A stretch of DNA of 8,467 bases from JALZAA01 sp046724655. GTDB lineage: Bacteria > Actinomycetota > Acidimicrobiia > IMCC26256 > JACDBD01. Location: the NCBI GenBank assembly GCA_046724655.1, contig JBKOWY010000154.1, positions 1-8,467 of the forward strand, written 5' to 3'. The notes beneath the pieces were generated by a model that saw nothing but the letters and a program-made list of their open reading frames with translations, searched no databases and was not told the origin of the DNA. Below are positions 1 through 7,020 of the stretch, piece by piece (position 1 is the stretch's first letter; the number at the start of each line of letters is the position of its first letter). Made by a program: the position numbers and the translations under genes.

Positions 1-7
1 GAGCATC

Positions 8-594
8 ATGCAGATCCGCACACGCATGGGAATATCGGTCGACGGATTTATCGCGACGACCGACGGGCTACCGGCATTCCTGGCGATGCCCGGCTTCGTG
101 CCCCACGGTCATACGACTGGCCCGCATTCAACGCTCAAATCGACGCGGTCGTGATGGATCGCGTCCGGCTCGACGCCGGTCTCCAGGCCAGCGAGTGGCC
201 ATGGCCGGGGAAGCAGCTCTACGTACTCACCTCAAAGCCCGTACCCGCCTCGGTACCAGCCGACGTCGTGGTCGCTGACAGCAGCCCGTCGGGGCTGATC
301 GACCAGCTGCGAGCCGCGGAACTCGCCGGGGACGCGTTTCTCCTCGGCGGGCAACGGACGCTCCAGTCGTTCCTCTCGCTCGGGGCGATCGATCGGCTCG
401 AGCTCCTACAGCTACCAGTCCTGCTGGGCGACGGGATCCCGTTCTCACCATCCGGCACGCCGCAGCGCTCGTTGCATCTTCAACAGCACCGCGCCTTCCC
501 CGACGGCACCATTCACCTCGTGTACACGATCGCGAGCAAGGCATCCAGCGACGCCACGACGGGCAACACTCCCGCGAACACCGTTGCCTCCTAG
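8..594 (+). pseudogene. RibD C-terminal/dihydrofolate-reductase-like protein, frameshifted
   Basis: This is a member of the RibD C-terminal (DHFR-like) NADPH-dependent reductase superfamily, of the small stand-alone type common in Actinobacteria; the substrate is unknown. The ATG at position 8 opens a frame with the family's N-terminal strand (MGISVDGFIA), followed by about 24 more residues. That frame hits a stop at 152, but from about position 109 the adjacent frame continues the same protein (SYDWPAFNAQIDAVVMDRV). The C-terminal half has the nucleotide-binding signature FLLGGQRTLQSFL and then LELLQLPVLLGDGIPF, both typical of the family. Restoring one base near 107-111 joins the halves into about 195 residues, the normal family length. 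Translation from the GTG at 151 alone would lack the first strand and the glycine-rich start of the fold, so it is unlikely to work. Family assignment is confident; whether the frameshift is biological is not known. Confidence 0.75.
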
Positions 595-1222
595 CTCCAC
601 TCGCTGAAGCGCCCTCGACGCACTTGTCGCCGAAGGTGGTAGCTGAGTCGGCATATGCGCCGGATCCGGGCCGCACACCGAACGGACGTGCCAGAACACG
701 CGATCACGGCCCAGTGTCCGCACCGAGCCGGCGCTCCGTTCGGAACGCACAAAGCCGAGTATCTCTCGCGGGCGGTCGCCTCGGCGTGCAGAGAACGACG
801 CTCATTCGCCTATCCCCGATCTGCGCGAAACATGTTCAACGCCGTCTGACGGCGATGAGCGTCTGTCCGAGGGCCATCGACATTCTGCCGGCTGCCCGGC
901 TCACGGTCGAGAAGGCGCCCAGGCACCGGATCTCGCACGCGTGCTGGCTGCGGTCTTCAACAACACCGATCTGCACTGTGATTCACCCCAGGGTTATCGC
1001 CTGTGTGTTCTTTCCGGATAGGGCCGCCCTGAGCCTGTACCGCGAATTCGCCGTCTCGGCATGCTCGACTTCGCTGTCGCCGCGCCGCAGGACGGGAGCG
1101 TGACGATCATCTATATGTGGGTGTTCTCGGCGTCTCGGTCGCAGCGGACAGCCTGAACAGTGGCGGGTGGCCGCCGTCCACGCCAGCGAGTCACCAACGA
1201 TGCACTCCCCGTATGGGTGGCG
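595..1222. other. Gene-free stretch, no recognisable coding content
   Basis: No reading frame in this stretch looks like a protein family I know. The open frames present (for example 624-1103 on +) are arginine- and serine-rich without recognisable motifs, as expected from random high-GC sequence. No tRNA or rRNA signature was found on either strand. Visible local structure is limited to two perfect palindromes: CCGGATCCGG at 660-669, and CGCCGTC-T-GACGGCG at 840-854. The stretch could be the eroded remains of a gene, but I could not reconstruct one even allowing frameshifts. Confidence 0.5.
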
Positions 1223-1266
1223 GCACGCTTGCCCTTTGTGGTCGCGAGGGGCACGAGCAAGCGTGC
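1223..1266 (-). terminator. Inverted repeat downstream of the sigma factor gene, possible terminator
   Basis: GCACGCTTGC at 1223-1232 and GCAAGCGTGC at 1257-1266 are perfect 10-bp inverted arms with a 24-nt loop. They lie 41-85 nt past the stop codon of the minus-strand sigma gene. The minus-strand transcript could fold here, but no U-tract follows the stem, so it would not be a classical Rho-independent terminator. A transcript-end hairpin or a protein-binding site are both possible. Confidence 0.3.
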
Positions 1267-1307
1267 GGGGCAGAAGAGTGCGGGGTCATGTGTGCGCTCG
1301 CGAGCTG

Positions 1308-2318
1308 CTATCGGCTCGGGAGGGATCGCGGAAGCCCGAACCATGGGAGCACGCTCTTGTCAAAGCGCGTCATGGCCGAGATCCGGTAGCCGGTGAGAGT
1401 GAGAACGAAGAGGCCGACCCCGTGGCTGATGCCGGTACCGGCGCGCAGGTAGGCCCCGAACGCGGGCTGACCGTTGGCTCGCGTCCGCACGAGGTCGAAC
1501 CTTCGGCCCGCGCGGAAGATGCTGGCGCAGAAGCGGGCCGCGACTTCTCGGCCCTCGTACTCGAAGGGCATCGGTGGCATCGAGATGAAGACGTCGTCCG
1601 TCAGAAGGGCCACCAGCGCGTCGAGATCGGCGGACTCCCACGCGCGGACGAACTTCGCGACGATCGCATCCTCGGAGGGTGAGTCAGAGGCGGGAGGCGG
1701 TTGGCGGTCGCCGGCCGGCGGCAGTCGGCGCTGCAGGCTGGCGCGCGCTCGTTTGAGGGCGCTGTTCACCGATTCGATGCTCGAGTCGAGCATGTCGGCC
1801 ACCTCGTTCGCGTGGAATCCGAGGACGTCGCGCAAGATGAGGACGGCGAGTTGGCGAGGCGGCAGGACCTGGAGGGCGGTCACGAACGCCAGGGAGATGG
1901 ATTCGGTCTGCTCGTAGCGGGCCTCCGGGCCGAGCGGCACGTCGATCGCACCCTCGAGGAGGACATCGGGAAATGGCTCGAGCCATACGACGTCGCCGTG
2001 CCGGGTCGGCTCGGGCGGTTCAACCTCGGGCACGTCCCACTCCTTGGCCGGGCGTCGGCTGGCCGAGCGACGCGCGTTGAGACACCGGTTGGTGGCGATT
2101 CGGTAGAGCCAGGTGCGGAGCGAGGCGCGTCCCTCGAACCCTCCGAGGCCTTGCCAAGCCGCCAGCAGCGTGTCTTGGAGCGCATCCTCGGCATCCTGGA
2201 AGGATCCGAGCATCCGGTAGCAGTGCACGTGAAGCTCTCGGCGGTACGGCTCGGTCAGCTCTCGGAACGCGTCCCCGTCCCCGGCCCGGGCCCGTGACAT
2301 CAGGTCGGCTGCCAGCAC
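1308..2318 (-). CDS. SigG-type ECF RNA polymerase sigma factor with C-terminal SnoaL-like domain
   Basis: This is an extracytoplasmic-function sigma factor of the SigG/SigX5 type (TIGR02960-like, close in layout to M. tuberculosis SigG). From the chosen start, sigma region 2 is at residues about 15-85 (RELTEPYRRELHVHCYRMLG, AEDALQDTLLAAW, RTWLYRIATNRCLNA), the linker carries the family mark WLEPFPDVLL at about 112-121, region 4 is at about 143-198 (LPPRQLAVLILRDVLGF, SVNSALKRARASL), and a SnoaL/NTF2-like domain fills about 216-325, ending in NGQPAFGAYLRAG and FGLPRSLP. The frame is open back to a GTG at 2372, but that codon lies inside a probable -10 element. I prefer the GTG at 2318 because GAAGAAGG (2329-2336) sits 10 nt upstream. 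The GTG at 2342 and the ATG at 2300 are alternatives. No anti-sigma gene is adjacent; factors with this tail are usually controlled through the tail itself. The gene is intact and divergent from the SDR gene. Confidence 0.92.
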   Translation of the reverse strand: MLAADLMSRARAGDGDAFRELTEPYRRELHVHCYRMLGSFQDAEDALQDTLLAAWQGLGGFEGRASLRTWLYRIATNRCLNARRSASRRPAKEWDVPEVEPPEPTRHGDVVWLEPFPDVLLEGAIDVPLGPEARYEQTESISLAFVTALQVLPPRQLAVLILRDVLGFHANEVADMLDSSIESVNSALKRARASLQRRLPPAGDRQPPPASDSPSEDAIVAKFVRAWESADLDALVALLTDDVFISMPPMPFEYEGREVAARFCASIFRAGRRFDLVRTRANGQPAFGAYLRAGTGISHGVGLFVLTLTGYRISAMTRFDKSVLPWFGLPRSLPSR

Positions 2319-2365
2319 CCTCGCGTCACCTTCTTCCCGCACGTTTGTCGCACTTCCACCCTGTA

Positions 2366-2394
2366 TAGACACCCGCTGAAGGGCGAACTGGGCG
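2366..2394 (-). promoter_or_regulatory. Putative ECF-type promoter of the sigma factor gene
   Basis: On the minus strand, CGCCCA (2394-2389) is followed after 17 nt by TGTCTA (2371-2366). The spacing is that of a -35/-10 pair. The same two hexamers with the same 17-nt spacer occur on the plus strand toward the SDR gene. This predicts transcription starting near 2359, downstream of the GTG at 2372, and so argues for a shorter sigma factor. The similarity is seen directly; the promoter role is inference. Confidence 0.5.
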
Positions 2395-2403
2395 GTTGGT
2401 CGG

Positions 2404-2432
2404 CGCCCACTTTCCCGAGGTCGCGGTGTCTA
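2404..2432 (+). promoter_or_regulatory. Putative ECF-type promoter of the SDR gene
   Basis: CGCCCA (2404-2409), 17 nt, then TGTCTA (2427-2432), extended to GGTGTCTACA at 2425-2434. It is the mirror image of the element facing the sigma gene. A start site near 2439 would give a leader of about 48 nt before the SDR ATG at 2487. Recognition by the adjacent sigma factor is inferred from sharing the element, not shown. Confidence 0.5.
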
Positions 2433-2472
2433 CATCATCGACGGCTCTGAAGGGTGTGAGCACCGGGAACGC

Positions 2473-2479
2473 AAAGGAG
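2473..2479 (+). promoter_or_regulatory. Ribosome binding site of the SDR gene
   Basis: AAAGGAG lies 7 nt before the ATG at 2487 and 10 nt before the second ATG at 2490. It is a strong Shine-Dalgarno match and fixes the start of the SDR gene to one of these two adjacent codons. Confidence 0.8.
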
Positions 2480-2486
2480 ACCAGAG

Positions 2487-3253
2487 ATGATGCTGAAGGA
2501 CAAGGTTGCGGTGATCTACGGAGCTGGAGGCGCGATCGGCGGTGGTCTCGCACGCGCCTTTGCGTCTGAGGGTGCCAAGGTCTTTCTCACCGGGCGCCAC
2601 CTCGCACCCGTCGAGGTCGTGGCCAAAGACGTCGTTTCCGCCGGCGGATCCGCCGAGGCGGCGGAGGTCGACGCGCTCGATGAGCAGGCAGTGGACGAGC
2701 ATCTGCAGTCCGTGATCGACAAGGCGGGCCGCGTCGATATCTCCTTCCACGCGGTCGGCATCCCGAACGGAAGATTCTGGGTGTGCCTCTGGTCGAGCTG
2801 GATGTCGAGCAGTTCTCCCTGCCGATCACGACCCACGCTACGTCGTACTTCCTGACCGCACGCCTGGCGGCCCGGCGGATGGTCCCGAATAAATCGGGGG
2901 TGATCATGACCGTCACCGCAGTCCACGCCCGGACGGGCATTCCATTGGTGGGAGGCTACGGTCCGGCGCAGGCCGTCAAGGAGGCACTCACTCGAGATCT
3001 ATCGGCCGAGCTCGCACCTCACGGCATTCGCGTGGTCGGTCTGCGACCACAGGGCATGCCGGAGACAGGCACGATCAAGGCCACGGGGATGACCTGGGAA
3101 CAGTGGCAAGAGATGCTCGCAAGCAAGACCCACCCGCGACGGCTCATGACGCTCGCGGAGATGGCAAACACGGCGGTCTTCATGGCTTCCGACTAGGCGA
3201 GCGGGATGACGGGAACCACCGTCAACCTGACGATGGGAAGCCTGGACGACTAG
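2487..3253 (+). pseudogene. Short-chain dehydrogenase/reductase (SDR), frameshift plus amber codon
   Basis: This encodes a classical-size SDR (about 255 residues once repaired), an NAD(P)-dependent oxidoreductase of unknown substrate. The first half (2487 to about 2771) has the Rossmann start KDKVAVIYGAGGAIGGGLA and a typical FLTGRH strand end. Near 2769-2774 the frame changes: GGA|AAG|ATT is expected but one A is missing, and the protein continues in another frame as KILGVPLVELDVEQF. It then runs to a TAG at 3194 directly after FMASD. Beyond the TAG the same frame still encodes a normal SDR ending (ASGMTGTTVNL, then TMGSLDD) up to a second stop at 3251-3253. In the repaired protein the active-site Tyr is present (about residue 158, GGYGPAQAVKEAL), but the Lys four residues later is Gln and the usual Ser position is Ala. 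It therefore may not be a normal dehydrogenase even when intact. It is divergent from the sigma factor and probably under its control. Confidence 0.85.
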
Positions 3254-3357
3254 CGGGGAAGCGACCGAGGCTCTGCCCAGAGCGATCGCTCAACTGCGCC
3301 CGACGAGCGACACGACGACCGTGCCGGGAGGGGCTCAGAGCCCGGCGAGATAGACCT

Positions 3358-3376
3358 GCGGAACAGGGAGTTCCGC
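3358..3376 (+). other. Short perfect hairpin between the SDR and cyclase genes
   Basis: GCGGAAC (3358-3364), a 5-nt loop, then GTTCCGC (3370-3376) form a 7-bp perfect stem. A smaller stem, GGGCT-CAG-AGCCC, is at 3331-3343. There is no following T-tract. The two could end SDR transcription or shape the cyclase leader. No convincing -35/-10 pair for the cyclase gene was found in 3254-3443. Confidence 0.3.
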
Positions 3377-3424
3377 CGCCGGAGAAACGCCCGGTCGGTA
3401 CAGTATTGATCGCCCTCGGGCAGC

Positions 3425-3433
3425 GGGAGGGGG
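3425..3433 (+). promoter_or_regulatory. Ribosome binding site of the cyclase/ATPase gene
   Basis: The purine run GGGAGGGGG ends 10 nt before the ATG at 3444. The reading frame stays open upstream of this ATG, so the site helps decide the start; the family's N-terminus (a few residues before the MFTDLVEST strand) agrees. Confidence 0.6.
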
Positions 3434-3443
3434 TGCGGCGGCG

Positions 3444-6400
3444 ATGGCCTCGAGCACGACCGTCACGACCATGTTCACCGACCTGGTCGAATCGACGGCA
3501 TTGTCCTCTGAGCTCGATCCTGAGGCCGCGGAACGGCTTCGTCAAACACACTTCGGCCTCTTGCGCTCGGCGGTGGCCGCCGCCAATGGCAGCGAGGTGA
3601 AGAGCACCGGCGACGGCCTCATGGTCGTGTTCTCGAGCGTGAGCGCGGCGGTCGGGTGCGGAGTGCAGATCCAGCAGGCGGTCGAGCGTCACAATCGCGC
3701 CGCCGTCAACAGCCTGGCCGTGCGGGTCGGCATCAGCCACGGCGAGGTGGAGGTCGACGAGGGTGACTACTTCGGCTCGTCGGTCATCGAGGCCGCCCGC
3801 CTCTGCGCGGCGGCCGAGGGCGGTCAGATCCTCGCAACCGACCTCGTTCGCATGCTCGTCGGCACGCGCGGTGGGCACCAGTTCGAGTCGTTGGGTTCCC
3901 TCGAGCTCAAGGGTCTAGGCCCCGTGGCGGCGGTCGAGGTCGGCTGGGCGCCGGCGACGGGTGAAGGGGGCCTCGGTGTGCCGCTGCCCGTCCGGCTCGA
4001 CGTGAAGCCGCCCCAGGGGTTGGTCGGGCGGGACAACGAGCTCGACATGCTTCGACAGTCCCTGAAGCCGATGCAAGCGAGCGAGCGCCGGGTGGTCCTC
4101 GTCGCAGGCGAGATAGGAATCGGGAAAACCGCGCTGATGGCTGGGCTGGCCGCCGACGCGCTCGAGAGTGGCGCGACGGTCCTCTACGGCCGCTGCGACG
4201 AGGGGCTCGGCGTCCCCTACCAACCCTGGGCGGAAGCGCTTCGCCACCTGATCGAGCACGCGCCTCCGGAGCTTTTGTCGGATCACCTCACCACCCACGG
4301 CGGCGCGGTGGCCCATCTCGTCCCCGAGCTGCGTCGAGTGGGGATCGACCCGTCGGAGCCGACGGGTGGCGACGCCGAGATCCGCCGCTACGAGCTGTTC
4401 GGGTCGGTCGTCGGACTACTCGAGACCGTCGCGGCTCGCACACCGGTGGTCGTCGTGCTCGACGACCTGCATTGGGCAGACAAGCAGACCCTGCTGCTCC
4501 TGCGCCACGTCGTCTCGCACACCATCTCGCACCGAATCCTGATCGCGGGAACCTACCGGGACGCGGAGCTGACCGATACGCATGCGTTGTCCGAGGCGCT
4601 GGCAGCGTTGCGCCGCGAGACTGGCGTCGAGCGCATCGCGCTTCGCGGGCTCCACGACTCGGACACGGTGGCGCTCTTGGAGTCAGCGACCGGTGACGAA
4701 TTCGACGACGCAGGAGTTGGTCTCGCGCACGCGTTGTATCGGGAAACCGATGGGAATCCGTTCTTCACGCTCGAGGTGCTCCGTCACCTCGTCGAATCAG
4801 GTGTACTGGTGCAGGCCACCGATGGTCGGTGGTCGGCTGCGACCGATCTCGCCGACGTTGGGCTTCCCGAGAGCGTCCGCGAGGTGATCGGTCAGCGGGT
4901 CCGCCGGCTCGGCGAGCCTACGCACGCCGTGTTGTCGCAGGCGGCGGTCGTCGGGCGCGAGTTCGACCTCGAGCTGCTGGCCGCGGTGTCCGAGCGATCC
5001 GAGGACGAATTGTTGGATCTCTTGGAGCGCGCCGCTGTAGCCGGCGTGGTGATCGGACAGCCGAGCGGGTTTGCCTTTGCTCACACGCTGATCCAACACA
5101 GCCTGTACGAAGGGCTGATCAGCGCCCGGCGGCGGCGAATTCACGCCCGTGTGGCGCAAACCCTCGAGCAGCTCTGTGGCGACGACCCCGGTCCGCGCGT
5201 CGGCGAGCTCGCCCGCCACTGGGCTGCGGCCACAGCTCCGGTCGACACCGGGAAGGCGATCGAGTACTCCCATCTAGCCGGCGTACAGGCTCTCGACGCC
5301 TTGGCGCCGGACGACGCAGTCGTCTGGTTCACGCAGGCCCTGGATCTGCTCGAACAAAGGAGTCGTACTGATCCCGGCCTCCGGTGCGACCTGCTCATCG
5401 GCCTGGGCACCGCCCAGCGTCAGGACGGAGACCCCGGGCACCGCGAGACGCTGCTCGAGGCCGCGGCCCTTGCCCGCGAACTGCCGGACGCGAACCGCCT
5501 CGCATCGGCCGCCCTTGCCAACAACCCAGGCCGATTCAGCGTCCAAGGTGCCTCCGATCCAGAACGACTCGAAAGCCTCGAAGCTGCAATCGAGCTGCTT
5601 CCAGAGGACGACACCGGCAGGCGCGCGGAATTGCTCTCCACGCTCGCGGTCGAACTGAGTTGGTCGGACGCCGAGCATCGCCGCCGCGCGCTCACTGATG
5701 AAGCCATCGCGTTGGCCCGCCGAGTCGGCGATCCGGCGACGCTGGTCCGCGTCATTGGGCGCGCATTTCACGCGATCTATGCCCCAGATACGTACGAGCA
5801 GCGCCTTGGCTATGCGCTTGAAGCACTCGACCTCACCGAACGGATCCGCGATCCGGGTCTGCGTGGGCTCGCGCTCGACCGAGCCATGTGGGTGATGCTG
5901 GACGGTGGGAACCTGACGCGCTTTGACGAGTTGCTGGCTGAGCAACGAATGCTCGCCGACCGGCTCGGGGAGCCTGTTCTTCGCTTTGGCGTGGAGCTAC
6001 ACGTGGTGACCCGCGTCATGATCACGGGAACGCTGGAGGAGAGCCGGCAGGCGCTCGACAACCTCCTCGAGGTCGGCAACCAAACCGGTCTTCCCGAAGC
6101 GACCATGACATGGGGGACCCTCGCCGGCGAGCTCAGCGTCCGACGCGGTCAACTGGCGGAGTACGTGGAGCTGGTCGAGGGCGCCGTCGAGCAGTTCCCC
6201 GAGATGCCGGCACCCGTCGCAGCGCTTGCGTACGCCTACTGCGAGCTTGGCCGAATGGACGAGGCACGTGCGCTGCTCGACAAGGCACTCGAGCGGGGCT
6301 TCGGAGAGCTTCCTCGCGATCGGCTTCTCTTGCTTTCGCTCGCATACTGGGCTGGCGTGGCCGTCGCGCTCTCGGCCACGGATGTCGCCGGCGTCCTGTA

Positions 6401-6740
6401 CGAGATGCTCGAGCCGTACGGCAATCAGGTCCTTCAGCCGTCGCACGGCATGGTTGAAGGACCGATCGCGATGCACCTCGGCCAGCTCGCCGCGTCACTC
6501 GGACGCTACGACCTCGCCGAAGAGCACTTCGCCGGCGCGGAATCCTTCAGTCGAAGCCTTGAGGCCCAGTTCTGGCTCGCCCGAAATCAACTCGCGCACG
6601 CGCGCATGTTGGAGGCGCGAGGCGGCGCCGGTGACGCTGACGAGGCTCGCCGGCTCGTCGAGGAAGCCATCGGGATTGCGGACCGAGAGGGCTACGAGCA
6701 CCTGAAGCGCACGGCCGCCGCTCGGCCTAGCGACCTCTGA
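3444..6740 (+). CDS. Class III adenylate/guanylate cyclase fused to AAA ATPase and helical-repeat domain
   Basis: This is a 1098-residue multidomain signalling protein of a type abundant in Actinobacteria. Residues about 1-170 are a class III nucleotide cyclase domain: metal-binding Asp13 (FTDLVEST) and Asp57 (STGDGL), Lys53 in the purine-recognition position, and Asp108 and Arg119 in DYFGSSVIEAARL. The Asn that stabilises the transition state is replaced by Ile115, as in many relatives of this fusion family, so cyclase activity is uncertain. Residues about 190-480 are an AAA/STAND-type ATPase (AAA_16-like): VGRDNEL entry motif, Walker A GEIGIGKT at 222-229, Walker B VVVVLDDLHWAD with Asp340/Asp341. 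Residues about 580-1090 are alpha-helical, TPR-like repeats (for example YAYCELGRMDEARALLDKAL). No HTH is seen at the C-terminus, unlike LuxR-type relatives, and no membrane segment is seen, so it is probably cytosolic. The gene is uninterrupted, and its stop is only 6 nt from the stop of the convergent small gene. Confidence 0.93.
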   Translation: MASSTTVTTMFTDLVESTALSSELDPEAAERLRQTHFGLLRSAVAAANGSEVKSTGDGLMVVFSSVSAAVGCGVQIQQAVERHNRAAVNSLAVRVGISHGEVEVDEGDYFGSSVIEAARLCAAAEGGQILATDLVRMLVGTRGGHQFESLGSLELKGLGPVAAVEVGWAPATGEGGLGVPLPVRLDVKPPQGLVGRDNELDMLRQSLKPMQASERRVVLVAGEIGIGKTALMAGLAADALESGATVLYGRCDEGLGVPYQPWAEALRHLIEHAPPELLSDHLTTHGGAVAHLVPELRRVGIDPSEPTGGDAEIRRYELFGSVVGLLETVAARTPVVVVLDDLHWADKQTLLLLRHVVSHTISHRILIAGTYRDAELTDTHALSEALAALRRETGVERIALRGLHDSDTVALLESATGDEFDDAGVGLAHALYRETDGNPFFTLEVLRHLVESGVLVQATDGRWSAATDLADVGLPESVREVIGQRVRRLGEPTHAVLSQAAVVGREFDLELLAAVSERSEDELLDLLERAAVAGVVIGQPSGFAFAHTLIQHSLYEGLISARRRRIHARVAQTLEQLCGDDPGPRVGELARHWAAATAPVDTGKAIEYSHLAGVQALDALAPDDAVVWFTQALDLLEQRSRTDPGLRCDLLIGLGTAQRQDGDPGHRETLLEAAALARELPDANRLASAALANNPGRFSVQGASDPERLESLEAAIELLPEDDTGRRAELLSTLAVELSWSDAEHRRRALTDEAIALARRVGDPATLVRVIGRAFHAIYAPDTYEQRLGYALEALDLTERIRDPGLRGLALDRAMWVMLDGGNLTRFDELLAEQRMLADRLGEPVLRFGVELHVVTRVMITGTLEESRQALDNLLEVGNQTGLPEATMTWGTLAGELSVRRGQLAEYVELVEGAVEQFPEMPAPVAALAYAYCELGRMDEARALLDKALERGFGELPRDRLLLLSLAYWAGVAVALSATDVAGVLYEMLEPYGNQVLQPSHGMVEGPIAMHLGQLAASLGRYDLAEEHFAGAESFSRSLEAQFWLARNQLAHARMLEARGGAGDADEARRLVEEAIGIADREGYEHLKRTAAARPSDL

Positions 6741-6746
6741 CCAGGA

Positions 6747-7001
6747 TCAGCTGGCGTCTTCGGGGATCGCCTCCCACCACTGGCACCACCAGTTGGCGCC
6801 ACGAGGATGCGCAGCTTCGGGTGCCAGCAGTACGAGATCTCGGCGGTGTTCTCGAGGTAGTACCGGCACTTCTCGCACTTCTCGTCGCCGTGCTGCGGCT
6901 GCGCCTTGAGGACCGCGTTGTCGGCGAGCTGACCCAGCTCGATCGCGAGCTTCACGTCGATCTCCTTGGGTTTCCGGCTCGGGGATCTCGTACTCAGTCA
7001 T
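6747..7001 (-). pseudogene. Small cysteine-rich HiPIP-like protein, two compensating frameshifts
   Basis: The ATG at 7001 starts MTEYEIPEPE, and the frame ends with GANWWCQWWEAIPEDAS and a TGA at 6747, but the middle of that frame is arginine-rich nonsense. The middle of the real protein lies in a neighbouring frame: KEIDVKLAIELGQLADNAV, then DEKCEKCRYYL, then ISYCWHPKLRILV. One extra base near 6968-6976 and one missing base near 6799-6802 explain this. The repaired product is about 84 residues with four cysteines spaced C-x2-C-x12-C-x14-C and aromatic residues around the last one (WWCQWW). This matches the spacing and WC-x-W ending of high-potential iron-sulfur proteins, which hold a [4Fe-4S] cluster. 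There is no signal peptide, whereas classical HiPIPs are exported. The Fe-S role is inference. The gene is convergent with the cyclase gene. Confidence 0.6.
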
Positions 7002-7020
7002 CGTCGGGACATTACAGCGG

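Noticed and set aside
624..1103. 159-aa open frame on + in the gene-free stretch
   Set aside because: The sequence is Arg/Ser/Pro-rich without motifs, there is no ribosome binding site, and alternative frames look similar. It reads as chance in high-GC DNA.
1701..2297. 198-aa open frame on + opposite the sigma factor gene
   Set aside because: It lies wholly antisense to a clear sigma factor and has no family motifs; it is a shadow frame.
3399..3409. TACAGTATTGAT as a -10 box for the cyclase gene
   Set aside because: No acceptable -35 hexamer was found at 16-18 nt upstream, so I did not call a promoter.
3222..3878. 218-aa open frame on - opposite the start of the cyclase gene
   Set aside because: It is antisense to the conserved cyclase domain; its His/Asp/Arg-rich composition is that of a shadow.
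5274..5945. 223-aa open frame on - opposite the repeat domain
   Set aside because: It is antisense to an intact coding region and no motifs were recognised.
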